Shown here piece by piece: positions 33,775 through 41,826 of a DNA stretch of 64,000 bases. Both the position numbers and the translations under genes were made by a program. The notes under the pieces are model-generated. The model made no database searches. It was not told the origin of the DNA and worked only from the letters and a program-made list of their open reading frames with translations. Each line of letters starts with the position of its first letter. Position 1 is the first letter of the stretch. Source of the DNA: Streptomyces sp. NWU339 (lineage in GTDB: Bacteria; Actinomycetota; Actinomycetes; Streptomycetales; Streptomycetaceae); the NCBI RefSeq assembly GCF_003143855.1, contig NZ_QFRK01000026.1, positions 44,230 through 108,229 of the forward strand, given 5' to 3'.

Positions 33775-34992
33775 ATGCAGGACGCTGTCATCGTCGCGGC
33801 CGCCCGCTCGCCCATCGGGCGGGCCAACAAGGGGTCCCTACGCGACCTCCGCCCCGACGACCTCGCCGCCGAGATGGTGACGGCCGCGCTCGCGCAGGTG
33901 CCGGCCCTCGACCCGGCCGAGGTGGACGATCTCATGCTCGGCTGCGCGCAGCCGGCCGGTGAGCACGGCTACAACATGGGCCGCGCGGTCGCCGTGCTGG
34001 CAGGCCTCGACGGCGTCCCCGGCACCACCGTCAACCGCTACTGCTCCTCCAGCGTGCAGACCACCCGGATGGCACTCCACGCTATCCGGGGCGGCGAAGG
34101 TGACGTCTTCGTCTCCGCCGGTGTCGAGATGGTCAGTCGCTACCAGTACGGGAAGGCCGACGGGCTGCCGCAGACCCGCAACCCGCGGTTCGCCGAAGCG
34201 GCCGCCAGGTCCGAGCGGCTGGCCGGGAACGGCGGCACCTGGACCGATCCTCGCGAAGCCGGCGACCTCCCGGACCTCTATCTCGCGATGGGCCACACCG
34301 CGGAGAACGTGGCCCGGTTCATGGGGGTCTCACGCGCGGACCAGGACGCCTTCGCCGCCCGCAGTCAGCAACGCGCGCAGGCCTCGATCGCGAGCGGGTT
34401 CTGGGCCGATGACATCACCCCCGTCACTCGCCCCGACGGCGTGGTGGTGTCGGCCGACGACGGACCCCGGTCCGGCGTCACCACCGAGTCCCTGGCCGCA
34501 CTGGAGCCGGTATTCCGTCCGGACGGCACCGTGACGGCCGGCAACTGCTGTGCCCTCAACGACGGCGCCGCCGCGCTCGTGCTCATGTCCGCGCAGCGAG
34601 CGCGCGACCTGGGCATCACCCCGCTGGCCAGGATCGTCAGCACGGGGCTGAGCGCCCTGTCGCCCGAGATCATGGGGCTCGGCCCCGTGGAGTCGTGCCA
34701 CCAGGCCCTGGGACGGGCCGGCATGAAGGTCTCCGACGTCGACCTGGTCGAGCTCAACGAGGCTTTCGCGGCCCAGGTCGTGCCCTCGGTCCGGGAGCTC
34801 GGCCTCGACGAGGAACGGGTCAACGTGCACGGCGGGGCGATCGCCGTCGGGCATCCGTTCGGCATGACCGGAGCGCGACTCACCACGACGCTGCTCAACG
34901 CGCTGCGGTGGGAGGACCGCGAGATCGGGATGATCAGCATGTGCGTCGGAGGCGGGCAGGGCATGGCGATGATCGTTCAGCGCCTCAACTGA
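33775..34992 (+). CDS. thiolase, FadA5/FadA6-like 3-ketoacyl-CoA thiolase
   Basis: 405 residues; GAAGAAGGAG precedes the ATG. Catalytic Cys in TVNRYCSSSVQTTRMALHAI (near residue 92), NEAFAAQVVPSVRELG near 325, His in HGGAIAVGHPFGMTGARL near 355, second Cys in MISMCVGGGQGMAMI near 385. The NRYCxSSxQTTRMAxHAI word and the inserted region around QTRNPRFAEAAARSERL are typical of FadA5/FadA6-type enzymes for steroid-derived 3-ketoacyl-CoA rather than short-chain acetyltransferases. It is the last gene of the O6-controlled unit. Substrate remains inference. Confidence 0.92.
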   Translation: MQDAVIVAAARSPIGRANKGSLRDLRPDDLAAEMVTAALAQVPALDPAEVDDLMLGCAQPAGEHGYNMGRAVAVLAGLDGVPGTTVNRYCSSSVQTTRMALHAIRGGEGDVFVSAGVEMVSRYQYGKADGLPQTRNPRFAEAAARSERLAGNGGTWTDPREAGDLPDLYLAMGHTAENVARFMGVSRADQDAFAARSQQRAQASIASGFWADDITPVTRPDGVVVSADDGPRSGVTTESLAALEPVFRPDGTVTAGNCCALNDGAAALVLMSAQRARDLGITPLARIVSTGLSALSPEIMGLGPVESCHQALGRAGMKVSDVDLVELNEAFAAQVVPSVRELGLDEERVNVHGGAIAVGHPFGMTGARLTTTLLNALRWEDREIGMISMCVGGGQGMAMIVQRLN

Positions 34993-35189
34993 CGGCCGGC
35001 GCGCTGTCTCCCACCGGGGACAGCCGGATGCGAACCACCCGGCACCAAGGCCGAGGCCGGACGCGTCCCTGCGGTGACGCAGCTCTTTGCCCCGCTCCGA
35101 GGGGCCGCCGCCCGGCCCGCCCGGGTTCCGGTGGTCGGCGCAACACCCCGCGGTTCAGGGGTGGCGACGGACTTCGGGATCCGGCGGGA

Positions 35190-35210
35190 CCGGGCCCCTC
35201 AAGGGCCCGG
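35190..35210. terminator. short GC hairpin downstream of the thiolase
   Basis: CCGGGCCC (35190-35197) pairs with GGGCCCGG (35203-35210) over a 5-base loop, about 200 bases after the thiolase stop. It may be a terminator or part of the old insertion-sequence end. The stretch 34993-35189 holds nothing else I can support. Confidence 0.4.
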
Positions 35211-35224
35211 AAAGTCGGGCCGAA

Positions 35225-35826
35225 GAGCGGGAGGCACACTCCCGGCCCATGCGGCAGGGCCACGGCTCTCGGGAAGAGAGCCGCACCTTCGGCATCGACC
35301 CCCGCACGGGCGGGAAGTGGCTCCACGGACGTCAGCCCACTGGCACACAGAGGAAGGCGCCGGCACCGCTCGACGCGGTGGCGGCGCCTTCTGTGCCGTC
35401 CCGGTATCCGTGCGAGGCGGACCGTGTCCACCTCGCCGACCGGCACGCCCGGGCTCTGCGCTCAGGCCGCGCACACCGCACACCCCACTGTCAGGCCGCC
35501 TCCCGCCGGCCACGGTTCACCAGACGCCCGTGATCGTGATCAGTGAACGACCGCGGCAGCCTCCGGACCGTGCCTTCCCGGCCACCGGCAGGACGACCTC
35601 GTCATCGGCGAGGACGGGAAGCCGGCCATCGGCACACCGGTCGAGCGCGCCACTCGCCACGTCATGCTCCAGCAGCCTGCTGCGGCGTTGCTTCCCCCAG
35701 GGAACCGACCCGTCCGTCCACAGCCCCGGGCATCCAGCCTCCGCCACCGGACTCAACGACCGCCCACGCAGAACGCTCGGCCGGGAAAACCCGGCCGAGC
35801 GCCTGCACACACTGCTCGCAGCCTGA
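35225..35826 (+). pseudogene. decayed IS30-family transposase
   Basis: Pieces of an IS30 transposase survive in different frames. From 35225 EREAHSRPMRQGHGSREESR and TFGIDPRTGGKWLHGR match the N-terminal helix-turn-helix region. From 35399 SRYPCEADRVHLADRHARA matches the second DNA-binding region. Around 35545-35585 SERPRQPPDRAFP, then after a frame change LVIGEDGKPAIGTPVERATR and HVMLQ (to ~35670), match the start of the DDE domain. After another shift FPQGTDPSVHSPGHP and LNDRPRRTLGRENPAERLHT match the C-terminus, ending at the TGA at 35824-35826. Most of the DDE core is deleted. It is clearly inactive. It separates the thiolase from the transporter operon and marks past insertion or rearrangement here. 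Confidence 0.8.
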
Positions 35827-35870
35827 TCAGCACCACCGTGCTGCGGCGGCCGCGGGTGACCGCCCACGGC

Positions 35871-35908
35871 AGCCGGCAGGCCCGGGATGTTTCCCGGGCC
35901 TGCCGGCT
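35871..35908 (-). terminator. 17-bp perfect stem-loop ending the transporter operon
   Basis: AGCCGGCAGGCCCGGGA (35871-35887) pairs without a mismatch to 35892-35908, leaving the tetraloop TGTT. It begins 6 bases past the stop of the ThDP enzyme gene on the minus strand. Stem length and position make it the strongest intrinsic terminator in the window. Confidence 0.85.
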
Positions 35909-35913
35909 ACGCC

Positions 35914-37524
35914 TCAGGCGACCCGGTCGGGGTCGACCTTGATGTCGATCAGCACCGGCCGGTCACGGTGGGGGAGCTCCGCCAGGACTGCGTCGAGCTC
36001 CGCCAGGTTGCGGACGGTGTAGCCCTTGCCGCCGAGCGCGTCGGCCACCGGGGCGAACTCCGGCCAGTCGAACATCGACGGGGTGGGGTCCATCTCCTTG
36101 TTGCGGAACTGGATGTGCTCGGCGCCGTAGGCACTGTCGTTGAACATCACCACGACGAGGTCCAGGCCGTGGCGCACAGCGGTGTTGAACTCCGCGAGGC
36201 CGCCCAGCATGAATCCGCCGTCGCCGGTGACCAGCAGCGTCGGCTTGCCGCCTCCGGCCGCGGCTCCGATCGCGTTGCCCATGCCGAGGCCGATCGAACC
36301 GAAGTTGATGGTGTGGTGGTAGTCGCGCGGATGCTCCACGTGGAACATCGTGAAGCAGTTGAAGATGAAGCGGCCCGCGTCGAACACGAGCGAACGGTCC
36401 TGGGGGAAGGCCGCATCGATCCGGAGGATCGCGGACCGGATGTCGACCGTGGTGTCGGTGCCGAGGTCCTTGAAATCCGCATCGCTCCGCTCACTGAGCC
36501 GCTGGGCGAGCTCAGGAGTGGCGAAGCCCGTCGGCTTGATCTCCGCTTCGTCCAGTTGCTCGATCAGGAGGTCGGCGACGGCCCCGCTGTCTCCGTGGAC
36601 GACCGCATCGACCGTCTGGTGGCGCCCGAGGGCCGCCGGGTCGGAGTCGACCTGCACGACCGCCTTGCCGTCGAGCAGCGCACCCTCGGCCGTCGTCCAC
36701 TTGTTCAACGACGCGCCGAAGGCGACCAGACAGTCGGCCTTGTCGATCGTGTCGAGAGCGATCTGGTGGGACAGGGTTCCGTGCACGCCGAGGTTGTGGG
36801 GGTCGCCGCGGAAGAGGTCACGAGCGCGAAGCGTCGTCGCCACCGGGGCGCCGATGCGACGCGCGAAGCGCAGCACTGCGGCGCGGGCCTCCTCGTCCCA
36901 GACACCGCGACCGGCCAGCACCACCGGCCGCTTCGCCGAAGCCACGATCCCGAGGGCCGCGTCGAGCGACCCCAGAGAAGGCACGAACGGCTGCGGTGCG
37001 TGCCAACGCCGGCCGGACGCCGGGGTGTACGTCGTCTCCTGCCACTGGAATTCCACCGGGACGTTGAGAACGATGGGCCGTTGCTCGGTGAACGCACGAC
37101 GCACCGCGACGGCGACGTCCTCGCACGCCGTGTCGACCGAACGGACCTGCTCGAATCCGGCGCCCGTCGGGAGGACGACGTCGCGTTGGGAGATGTTCTG
37201 GAAGTTCTCGTTGTCCACGACTGCCGTGTCGCCCGCCACCAGCAGGAGCGGCGTCCGCTCGCGCACGGACTCGACCAGTGCCGTCACGGTGTTGGTCAGC
37301 GCGGGCCCGTGCGTGACCGTGGCGACGCCGAGTCCGCCTGTGGCGCGGGCGTAGCCGTTGGCCGCGAGAACGCCGCCGGCCTCGTTCGAGACCGAGTAGA
37401 ACGTGCCACCGGTCACCTTGACGAAACTGTCCATCATGTACAGGTTCGCGTCACCGAGCAGACCGAAGATCTCGGTGACACCCTGGTCGGCGAGCGACCG
37501 GGCGATTGCTTCGTGGAAGAGCAT
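35914..37524 (-). CDS. thiamine diphosphate-dependent enzyme (acetolactate synthase-like)
   Basis: 536 residues with the three domains of the POX/AHAS family. N-terminal pyrimidine domain with the activating Glu in YSVSNEAGGVLAANGYARAT (near residue 48), central domain with RPVVLAGRGVWDE, and C-terminal diphosphate domain with VTGDGGFMLGGLAEF (GDG) and VVVMFNDSAYG (Asn), about residues 430-465. It probably decarboxylates or carboligates a 2-oxo acid, or cleaves a C-C bond next to a carbonyl. No quinone- or valine-specific features let me name it. It is the last gene of the transporter operon, after an ALDH and an SDR, so an aldehyde product passed to the ALDH would make sense. Confidence 0.87.
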   Translation of the reverse strand: MLFHEAIARSLADQGVTEIFGLLGDANLYMMDSFVKVTGGTFYSVSNEAGGVLAANGYARATGGLGVATVTHGPALTNTVTALVESVRERTPLLLVAGDTAVVDNENFQNISQRDVVLPTGAGFEQVRSVDTACEDVAVAVRRAFTEQRPIVLNVPVEFQWQETTYTPASGRRWHAPQPFVPSLGSLDAALGIVASAKRPVVLAGRGVWDEEARAAVLRFARRIGAPVATTLRARDLFRGDPHNLGVHGTLSHQIALDTIDKADCLVAFGASLNKWTTAEGALLDGKAVVQVDSDPAALGRHQTVDAVVHGDSGAVADLLIEQLDEAEIKPTGFATPELAQRLSERSDADFKDLGTDTTVDIRSAILRIDAAFPQDRSLVFDAGRFIFNCFTMFHVEHPRDYHHTINFGSIGLGMGNAIGAAAGGGKPTLLVTGDGGFMLGGLAEFNTAVRHGLDLVVVMFNDSAYGAEHIQFRNKEMDPTPSMFDWPEFAPVADALGGKGYTVRNLAELDAVLAELPHRDRPVLIDIKVDPDRVA

Positions 37525-37562
37525 TGCGACTGGGATCCTTCTCTAGTTCGGTTCGACGCGGC

Positions 37563-38348
37563 TCAGGCGATGGTTGCGCCACCATCGACCGGGATCGTCA
37601 CGCCGGTCAGGTAGCTGGCGTCGTCGCTGTTGAGGAACGCGATGACGTTGCCGATCTCCTCCGGCTGCGCCCCGCGACCGAGCGGCACCGAGGACCGGAA
37701 CGATGCCATCAGCTCGGCGGGGTCCTTGTCCCGCGCACCCGGGAAGAACGAGGACAGCATGGGCGTTTCGACCATTCCCGGCGCGACGACGTTGACGCGG
37801 ATCCCGCGCTTGGCTCCGATCAGGGCCAAGGAACGGGCGAACGGCAGGATCGCCCCCTTGGTCATGGAGTAGATGGGGCTGCGCGGTGAGCCGATGATCG
37901 CGGCAGCGGTGCTGGTCATCGTGATGCTGCCCTTGCCTCCCGCCCTCTCGAGCAGGTCGAAGCAGAGGGTGGTCGCGTAGTACGCCGACTTCATGTTGAC
38001 GTCCATGGTCCGCTGCCACTCGTCCTCGGACACCGCGAGGCCGGCCGGACCGGGGATGCCCACCTGGTAGTGCACGGCATGGAGGACTCCGTGCTCCCTG
38101 TCGATCCTGGCGTAGAGGTCGGTGAGCGCTTGGACGTCTGCCGCGTCGAGCCGGACGCCCACCGCACGGCCGCCCGCCTCATCGATCTCTGCTGCCACCT
38201 TCTTCGCGCTGTCCTCGTCGATATCCGCGACCCACACATGGCCGCCTTCGGAGGCGATCCGAAGAGCGGCCGAGCGCCCCATGCCCGACCCTGCACCAAT
38301 GACCAGGACCACACGGTCCGCAAAGCGTTCCAATGACCTGCTCTCCAT
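37563..38348 (-). CDS. short-chain dehydrogenase/reductase
   Basis: 261 residues from the ATG at 38348. VLVIGAGSGMGRSAALRIAS near residue 13, VADIDEDSAKK (Asp, NAD type), SITMTSTAAAIIGSPRSP with the catalytic Ser near 145, and YSMTKGAILPF (YxxxK) near 160; C-terminus YLTGVTIPVDGGATIA. The usual NNAG motif is replaced by HYQVGIPGP, an unusual change at the active-site-stabilising Asn. It follows the ALDH by 29 bases and precedes the ThDP enzyme by 38. Substrate unknown. Confidence 0.87.
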   Translation of the reverse strand: MESRSLERFADRVVLVIGAGSGMGRSAALRIASEGGHVWVADIDEDSAKKVAAEIDEAGGRAVGVRLDAADVQALTDLYARIDREHGVLHAVHYQVGIPGPAGLAVSEDEWQRTMDVNMKSAYYATTLCFDLLERAGGKGSITMTSTAAAIIGSPRSPIYSMTKGAILPFARSLALIGAKRGIRVNVVAPGMVETPMLSSFFPGARDKDPAELMASFRSSVPLGRGAQPEEIGNVIAFLNSDDASYLTGVTIPVDGGATIA

Positions 38349-38377
38349 TCCGCCACTCCTCACGCAAGGAGTCGGGC

Positions 38378-39886
38378 TCAGTAGTTCCGCGACCAGACGC
38401 TCTTGCACCGCGTGTACTCGTCGAGCGCCGGCCGGCCCAGACTCCGCCCGTAGCCGGAGCTCTTGGCGCCGCCGTACGACACGGCGGCGTCCGTGACCTG
38501 GTAGCAGTTGATCCACACGGTGCCGACGTCGAGGGCATCGGCTGCTCGGTGTGCCCTGGCGATGTCCCGGGTGAAGACACCGGCGGCGAGACCGAACTGA
38601 CTGTCGTTGGCCAGCCGGTAGGCCTCGGCCTCGTCCTCGAAGGGGATCACCGACATCACCGGCCCGAAGATCTCCTCGCGGGCGATCGTCATGTCGTTGC
38701 GGACGTCCGCGAAGATCACCGGAGGCACGTAGTTGCCTCCGGTCGCGGAGCCGACCGCGCCGAGGTACCTCAGGCTGGCACCCTCCTCCTGTCCGACCTG
38801 GATGTAGCGCTGTACCTTGGCCTGCTGCTCGGGCGTGATCAGCGGCCCCAGATCGGTCTGCGGATCGAAGGCGTTGCCCACCTTCTTGTCGCTCGAGTAG
38901 CGGACGGCCTCGTCGAGGAACTCCTCGTAGATCGACCGTTGCACGAAGGTGCGGGTTCCGGCCGTGCAGACCTGTCCCGAGTTGTTCCACACCGAGTGCG
39001 TCGCCATCTGCGCCGCGGTGGCGAGCTCGGCGTCAGCGAACACCAGGACGGGACTCTTGCCGCCCAGTTCGAGGTTGACCTTCTTGAAGGTGTGCGCCGC
39101 ACTCGCGGCGATCGCCCGTCCGGTCCCGACCGATCCCGTGAACGAGATCCGGTTCACGCCCGGGTGCTCGACCATCGCGCGGCCGACGGCCGCATCGCCG
39201 TGCACGATGTTGAAGACCCCGTCGGGGATGCCCGCCTCGAGCGCGAGCGTCCCGAGATACGCAGCGCTGAGCGGCGTGTGCTCGGCCGGCTTGAGCACCA
39301 CGGAGTTACCCGCCGCCAGCGCGGGGGCGCACTGCGCGAAGACGGCGGCCGGCCCGTTCCACGGCTTGATGACGCCCATGACGCCGACCGGCTCGATCCG
39401 CTCCTGGACGACGTAGTCCGGACCGACCGGCGGAAGCGAGCCCGCCATCTTGGTCGGCCAACCGGCGAAGTAGCGCAGCGCGTTCGCCGAGTAGGTCGCG
39501 ATGTAGTCCGCGTAGCGCCGGAGAATGCCCGCGTCCAGCGTGTCGAGGTCTCCGATGACGCTCGCGTTCTGCTCGATGAGCTCGGCCAGCCGCACGAGCC
39601 GACGCTCCCGCTCGCGCGGGACGAGGTTGCGCCACCGGCCGTCGTCGAAGGCTTCGCGTGCGGCGAGGACCGCGCGATCCAGCTCGGCCGCACCGCCCGC
39701 GGCCACGTGTCCCAGCACGCTCCCCGTCGACGGGTTGACGATGTCACGCGTCGCCCCGGACTCGGAGAGCACCTCGCGCCCCCCGATGAGATGAGGCACG
39801 GTTCCCGCGGAGATGAGCCGGTGTGCCTCTGCGGAGATCCTGGCGCTGCCGAACTCGACCTCGCCGGAATACGGGGTGGTGGTCAC
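38378..39886 (-). CDS. aldehyde dehydrogenase, NAD(P)-dependent
   Basis: 502 residues from a GTG at 39886 with AAAGGGACGG upstream. Standard ALDH fold: cofactor region GVMGVIKPWNGPAAVFAQCA near residue 160, ISFTGSVGTGRAIA near 240, catalytic Glu in KKVNLELGGKSPVLVF near 265, catalytic Cys in NNSGQVCTAGTRTFVQ near 300, and EEIFGPVMSVIPFEDE near 400. It oxidises an aldehyde to the acid with NAD(P). Between the importer genes and the SDR/ThDP enzymes it is placed to oxidise an aldehyde from retro-aldol cleavage, ThDP chemistry or imported substrate. Specificity cannot be read. Confidence 0.92.
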   Translation of the reverse strand: MTTTPYSGEVEFGSARISAEAHRLISAGTVPHLIGGREVLSESGATRDIVNPSTGSVLGHVAAGGAAELDRAVLAAREAFDDGRWRNLVPRERERRLVRLAELIEQNASVIGDLDTLDAGILRRYADYIATYSANALRYFAGWPTKMAGSLPPVGPDYVVQERIEPVGVMGVIKPWNGPAAVFAQCAPALAAGNSVVLKPAEHTPLSAAYLGTLALEAGIPDGVFNIVHGDAAVGRAMVEHPGVNRISFTGSVGTGRAIAASAAHTFKKVNLELGGKSPVLVFADAELATAAQMATHSVWNNSGQVCTAGTRTFVQRSIYEEFLDEAVRYSSDKKVGNAFDPQTDLGPLITPEQQAKVQRYIQVGQEEGASLRYLGAVGSATGGNYVPPVIFADVRNDMTIAREEIFGPVMSVIPFEDEAEAYRLANDSQFGLAAGVFTRDIARAHRAADALDVGTVWINCYQVTDAAVSYGGAKSSGYGRSLGRPALDEYTRCKSVWSRNY

Positions 39887-39903
39887 TTTCCGTCCCTTTC
39901 TTC

Positions 39904-40296
39904 TTACGAGGCGAGCACCGGCGACGCGTGCCAGCAGATGAATCGCCAGGTGCCGTTCGCCGTCGTCCAGACCGCCGAGTACCTCGAACGGATCTCGATC
40001 ACGTCGCCGTTGAGCTCGGCGGAGATCCTCGCCTCGCCGGTCACGATGGAGGTCGGCCCGTAGACCGTGACCCGGGTGTCGCTGCGGTCCACGGCGACGT
40101 AGCGGACCGTGCCAGCCTCCAGCGATCCGAGGTACGACGCCGCCGTGTCGACCAGCCCGTTGGAGTGGGTGTACGACAGTTCCTCGTCGAAGAGCGATCG
40201 AAGCGTGCCGATGTCCTGCGCGATCAGCGCCTGCCATCGCCGGTCCTCGAACGCCAGTACTTCCTCTGTGACACTCGTCGTGTCCGCCGCCGTCAT
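39904..40296 (-). CDS. DUF4440 / NTF2-like protein
   Basis: 130 residues: EEVLAFEDRRWQALIAQDIG, LRSLFDEELSYTHSNGLVDT, ASYLGSLEAGTVRY, VYGPTSIVTGEARISAEL, RYSAVWTTANGTWRFICWHA. This is the small alpha+beta cone of DUF4440/SnoaL-like proteins; no catalytic set can be assigned. It lies 13 bases after the LivF-type gene and 17 before the ALDH, so it belongs to the same operon. It is unrelated in detail to the SnoaL-like protein at 28319. It may be a small lyase, isomerase or ligand binder. Confidence 0.82.
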   Translation of the reverse strand: MTAADTTSVTEEVLAFEDRRWQALIAQDIGTLRSLFDEELSYTHSNGLVDTAASYLGSLEAGTVRYVAVDRSDTRVTVYGPTSIVTGEARISAELNGDVIEIRSRYSAVWTTANGTWRFICWHASPVLAS

Positions 40297-40309
40297 GTCG
40301 GCTCCTCTC

Positions 40310-41014
40310 TCAGGCACTGACGCCCAGGTAGGACGCCTCGATCTCCGGCCAGCGACGCTCGAGGTCCGCGGCACCGCCCTCAGCCGTGATCCGGCCGCCG
40401 GACATGACGTAGCCGCGTTCCACGTGCTTCAACGCCAGGTGGACGTGCTGCTCGACCACCAGCACACCGATGCCGAACTCGGCTGACAGCGACCGCAGGG
40501 CGTCGAACAACCGCTCGACGATCAGCGGCGCCAGCCCCAGTGACATCTCGTCCACCAGCAGGATCGAGGGATTGCAGTAGAGCGCCCGGGCCATCACCAG
40601 CATCTGCTGCTCTCCGCCGGAGAGCAGCGCGCTGCGACGCCTGCGCAAACGTTTCAGCTCGGGGAACAGGTCGTAGGCGTCGACCCGAGGAGGTGCCGAC
40701 GACGCCACACGGAGGTTCTCCTCGACGGTGAGGCTGTAGAACAGCGACCGGTCCTCGGGCACCTGCACGACGCCCTTGCCCACGAGTTCGTTCGGCGACT
40801 TCCCGTTGAGGACCTCGTCGCCCAGCCGGATCTGCCCGCCGAGGGGCTTCACCAGTCCGGAGCAGGTCAGCATGATCGTCGACTTGCCGCCGCCGTTGGG
40901 ACCGACCAGCGCCACGACTTCGCCGGGGGCGACGGAGAGGTCGACGCCGTGCACGACCGGAACACCGCCGTACCCAGCGCTGAGTCCGCTCACGGTCAGG
41001 CTCTTTCCGGTCAT
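40310..41014 (-). CDS. livF: ABC transporter ATP-binding protein, LivF type
   Basis: 234 residues. Walker A GPNGGGKST near residue 38, Q-loop VQVPEDRSLFYSLTVEENL, signature LLSGGEQQMLVMARAL near 135, Walker B ILLVDEMSLGLAP near 155, switch His in VVEQHVH near 190. The signature LSGGEQQ and the RSLF...TVEENL words are those of LivF, one of two ATPases of branched-chain-amino-acid-type (HAAT) importers. Its ATG overlaps the LivG stop (ATGA). It powers the importer whose permease and binding protein are encoded just upstream. The regulon context suggests it imports the catabolic substrate rather than amino acids. Confidence 0.93.
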   Translation of the reverse strand: MTGKSLTVSGLSAGYGGVPVVHGVDLSVAPGEVVALVGPNGGGKSTIMLTCSGLVKPLGGQIRLGDEVLNGKSPNELVGKGVVQVPEDRSLFYSLTVEENLRVASSAPPRVDAYDLFPELKRLRRRRSALLSGGEQQMLVMARALYCNPSILLVDEMSLGLAPLIVERLFDALRSLSAEFGIGVLVVEQHVHLALKHVERGYVMSGGRITAEGGAADLERRWPEIEASYLGVSA

Positions 41015-41784
41015 CGTGCACCCTCCTCGCTGCCCGCCGGAACAGTCGCCGGCGCGCCCAGGTAAGCCTGCAGAACGGCCGGATCCTCCCGAATCATCTG
41101 GGGGGTGCCGGACGCGATCCAGCGGCCGAAGTTGATGACATGGACCGTTTCGCAGTGCCCGAGGACGAGGTCCATGTCGTGGTCGATCAGGAACACGGTG
41201 ACGCCCAGTTTCTCGACGGCGGCCCGGAGGTGCTCCGCCAACTCACGCGTCTCACCGGCCTCGAGGCCGGCGGCGGGCTCGTCGAGCAGCAGCACCTTCG
41301 GCCGGGAGACCAGCGCGCGGGCGATCGAGACCACGCGCTGGATTCCGTGCGGCAGGTCGCCGGGAAAGCGATCGACGGTCCAGCCCACGCCGAACAGATC
41401 GAGTGCCTCCTCGATCGACTCGTCCGTCCCCGCGCCCTTGCGGAAGTTCCGGATCCGGTTGCGGATCCCATGCCGGTCGGCGTAGACCTGCATGTTCTCG
41501 CGGACGGTGAGGTCGTGGAAGAGCTCCACCGACTGGAAGCTGCGGACCAAGCCGTGCCGGCTGCGCTTGTGCGCCGCCCACCTGTCGATGGCCTCACCCT
41601 CGTACCTGATCGAGCCGGTGTACGAGGTCATGCCCGTGAGTGTGTCGATCAGTGTCGTCTTGCCGGCTCCGTTCGGGCCGATCAGGCCGGTGATGCTGCC
41701 CTCCTCGACCGTGAAGGAGACGTCCGTGAGCGCCTGTACACCGCCGTACCGGACACCGACCTGGTCAAGCTCGATGATCGCCAT
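41011..41784 (-). CDS. livG: ABC transporter ATP-binding protein, LivG type
   Basis: 257 residues. Walker A GPNGAGKTTLIDTLTG near residue 36, RHGLVRSFQSVELFHDLTVREN (the LivG-type Q-loop region) near 78, a degenerate ABC signature LPHGIQRVVSIARAL (LSGGxQ becomes LPHGIQ) near 150, Walker B VLLLDEPAAGLEAGE, switch His LIDHDMDLVL. It pairs with LivF; the two dimerise under the permease. The unusual signature still keeps the Gly and Gln. It lies 42 bases after the binding-protein gene and overlaps livF by 4 bases. Confidence 0.93.
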   Translation of the reverse strand: MAIIELDQVGVRYGGVQALTDVSFTVEEGSITGLIGPNGAGKTTLIDTLTGMTSYTGSIRYEGEAIDRWAAHKRSRHGLVRSFQSVELFHDLTVRENMQVYADRHGIRNRIRNFRKGAGTDESIEEALDLFGVGWTVDRFPGDLPHGIQRVVSIARALVSRPKVLLLDEPAAGLEAGETRELAEHLRAAVEKLGVTVFLIDHDMDLVLGHCETVHVINFGRWIASGTPQMIREDPAVLQAYLGAPATVPAGSEEGAR

Positions 41785-41826
41785 CGTCAACTCCGATTCT
41801 CGTTCCGACAGACTGCCGCACGGTGC

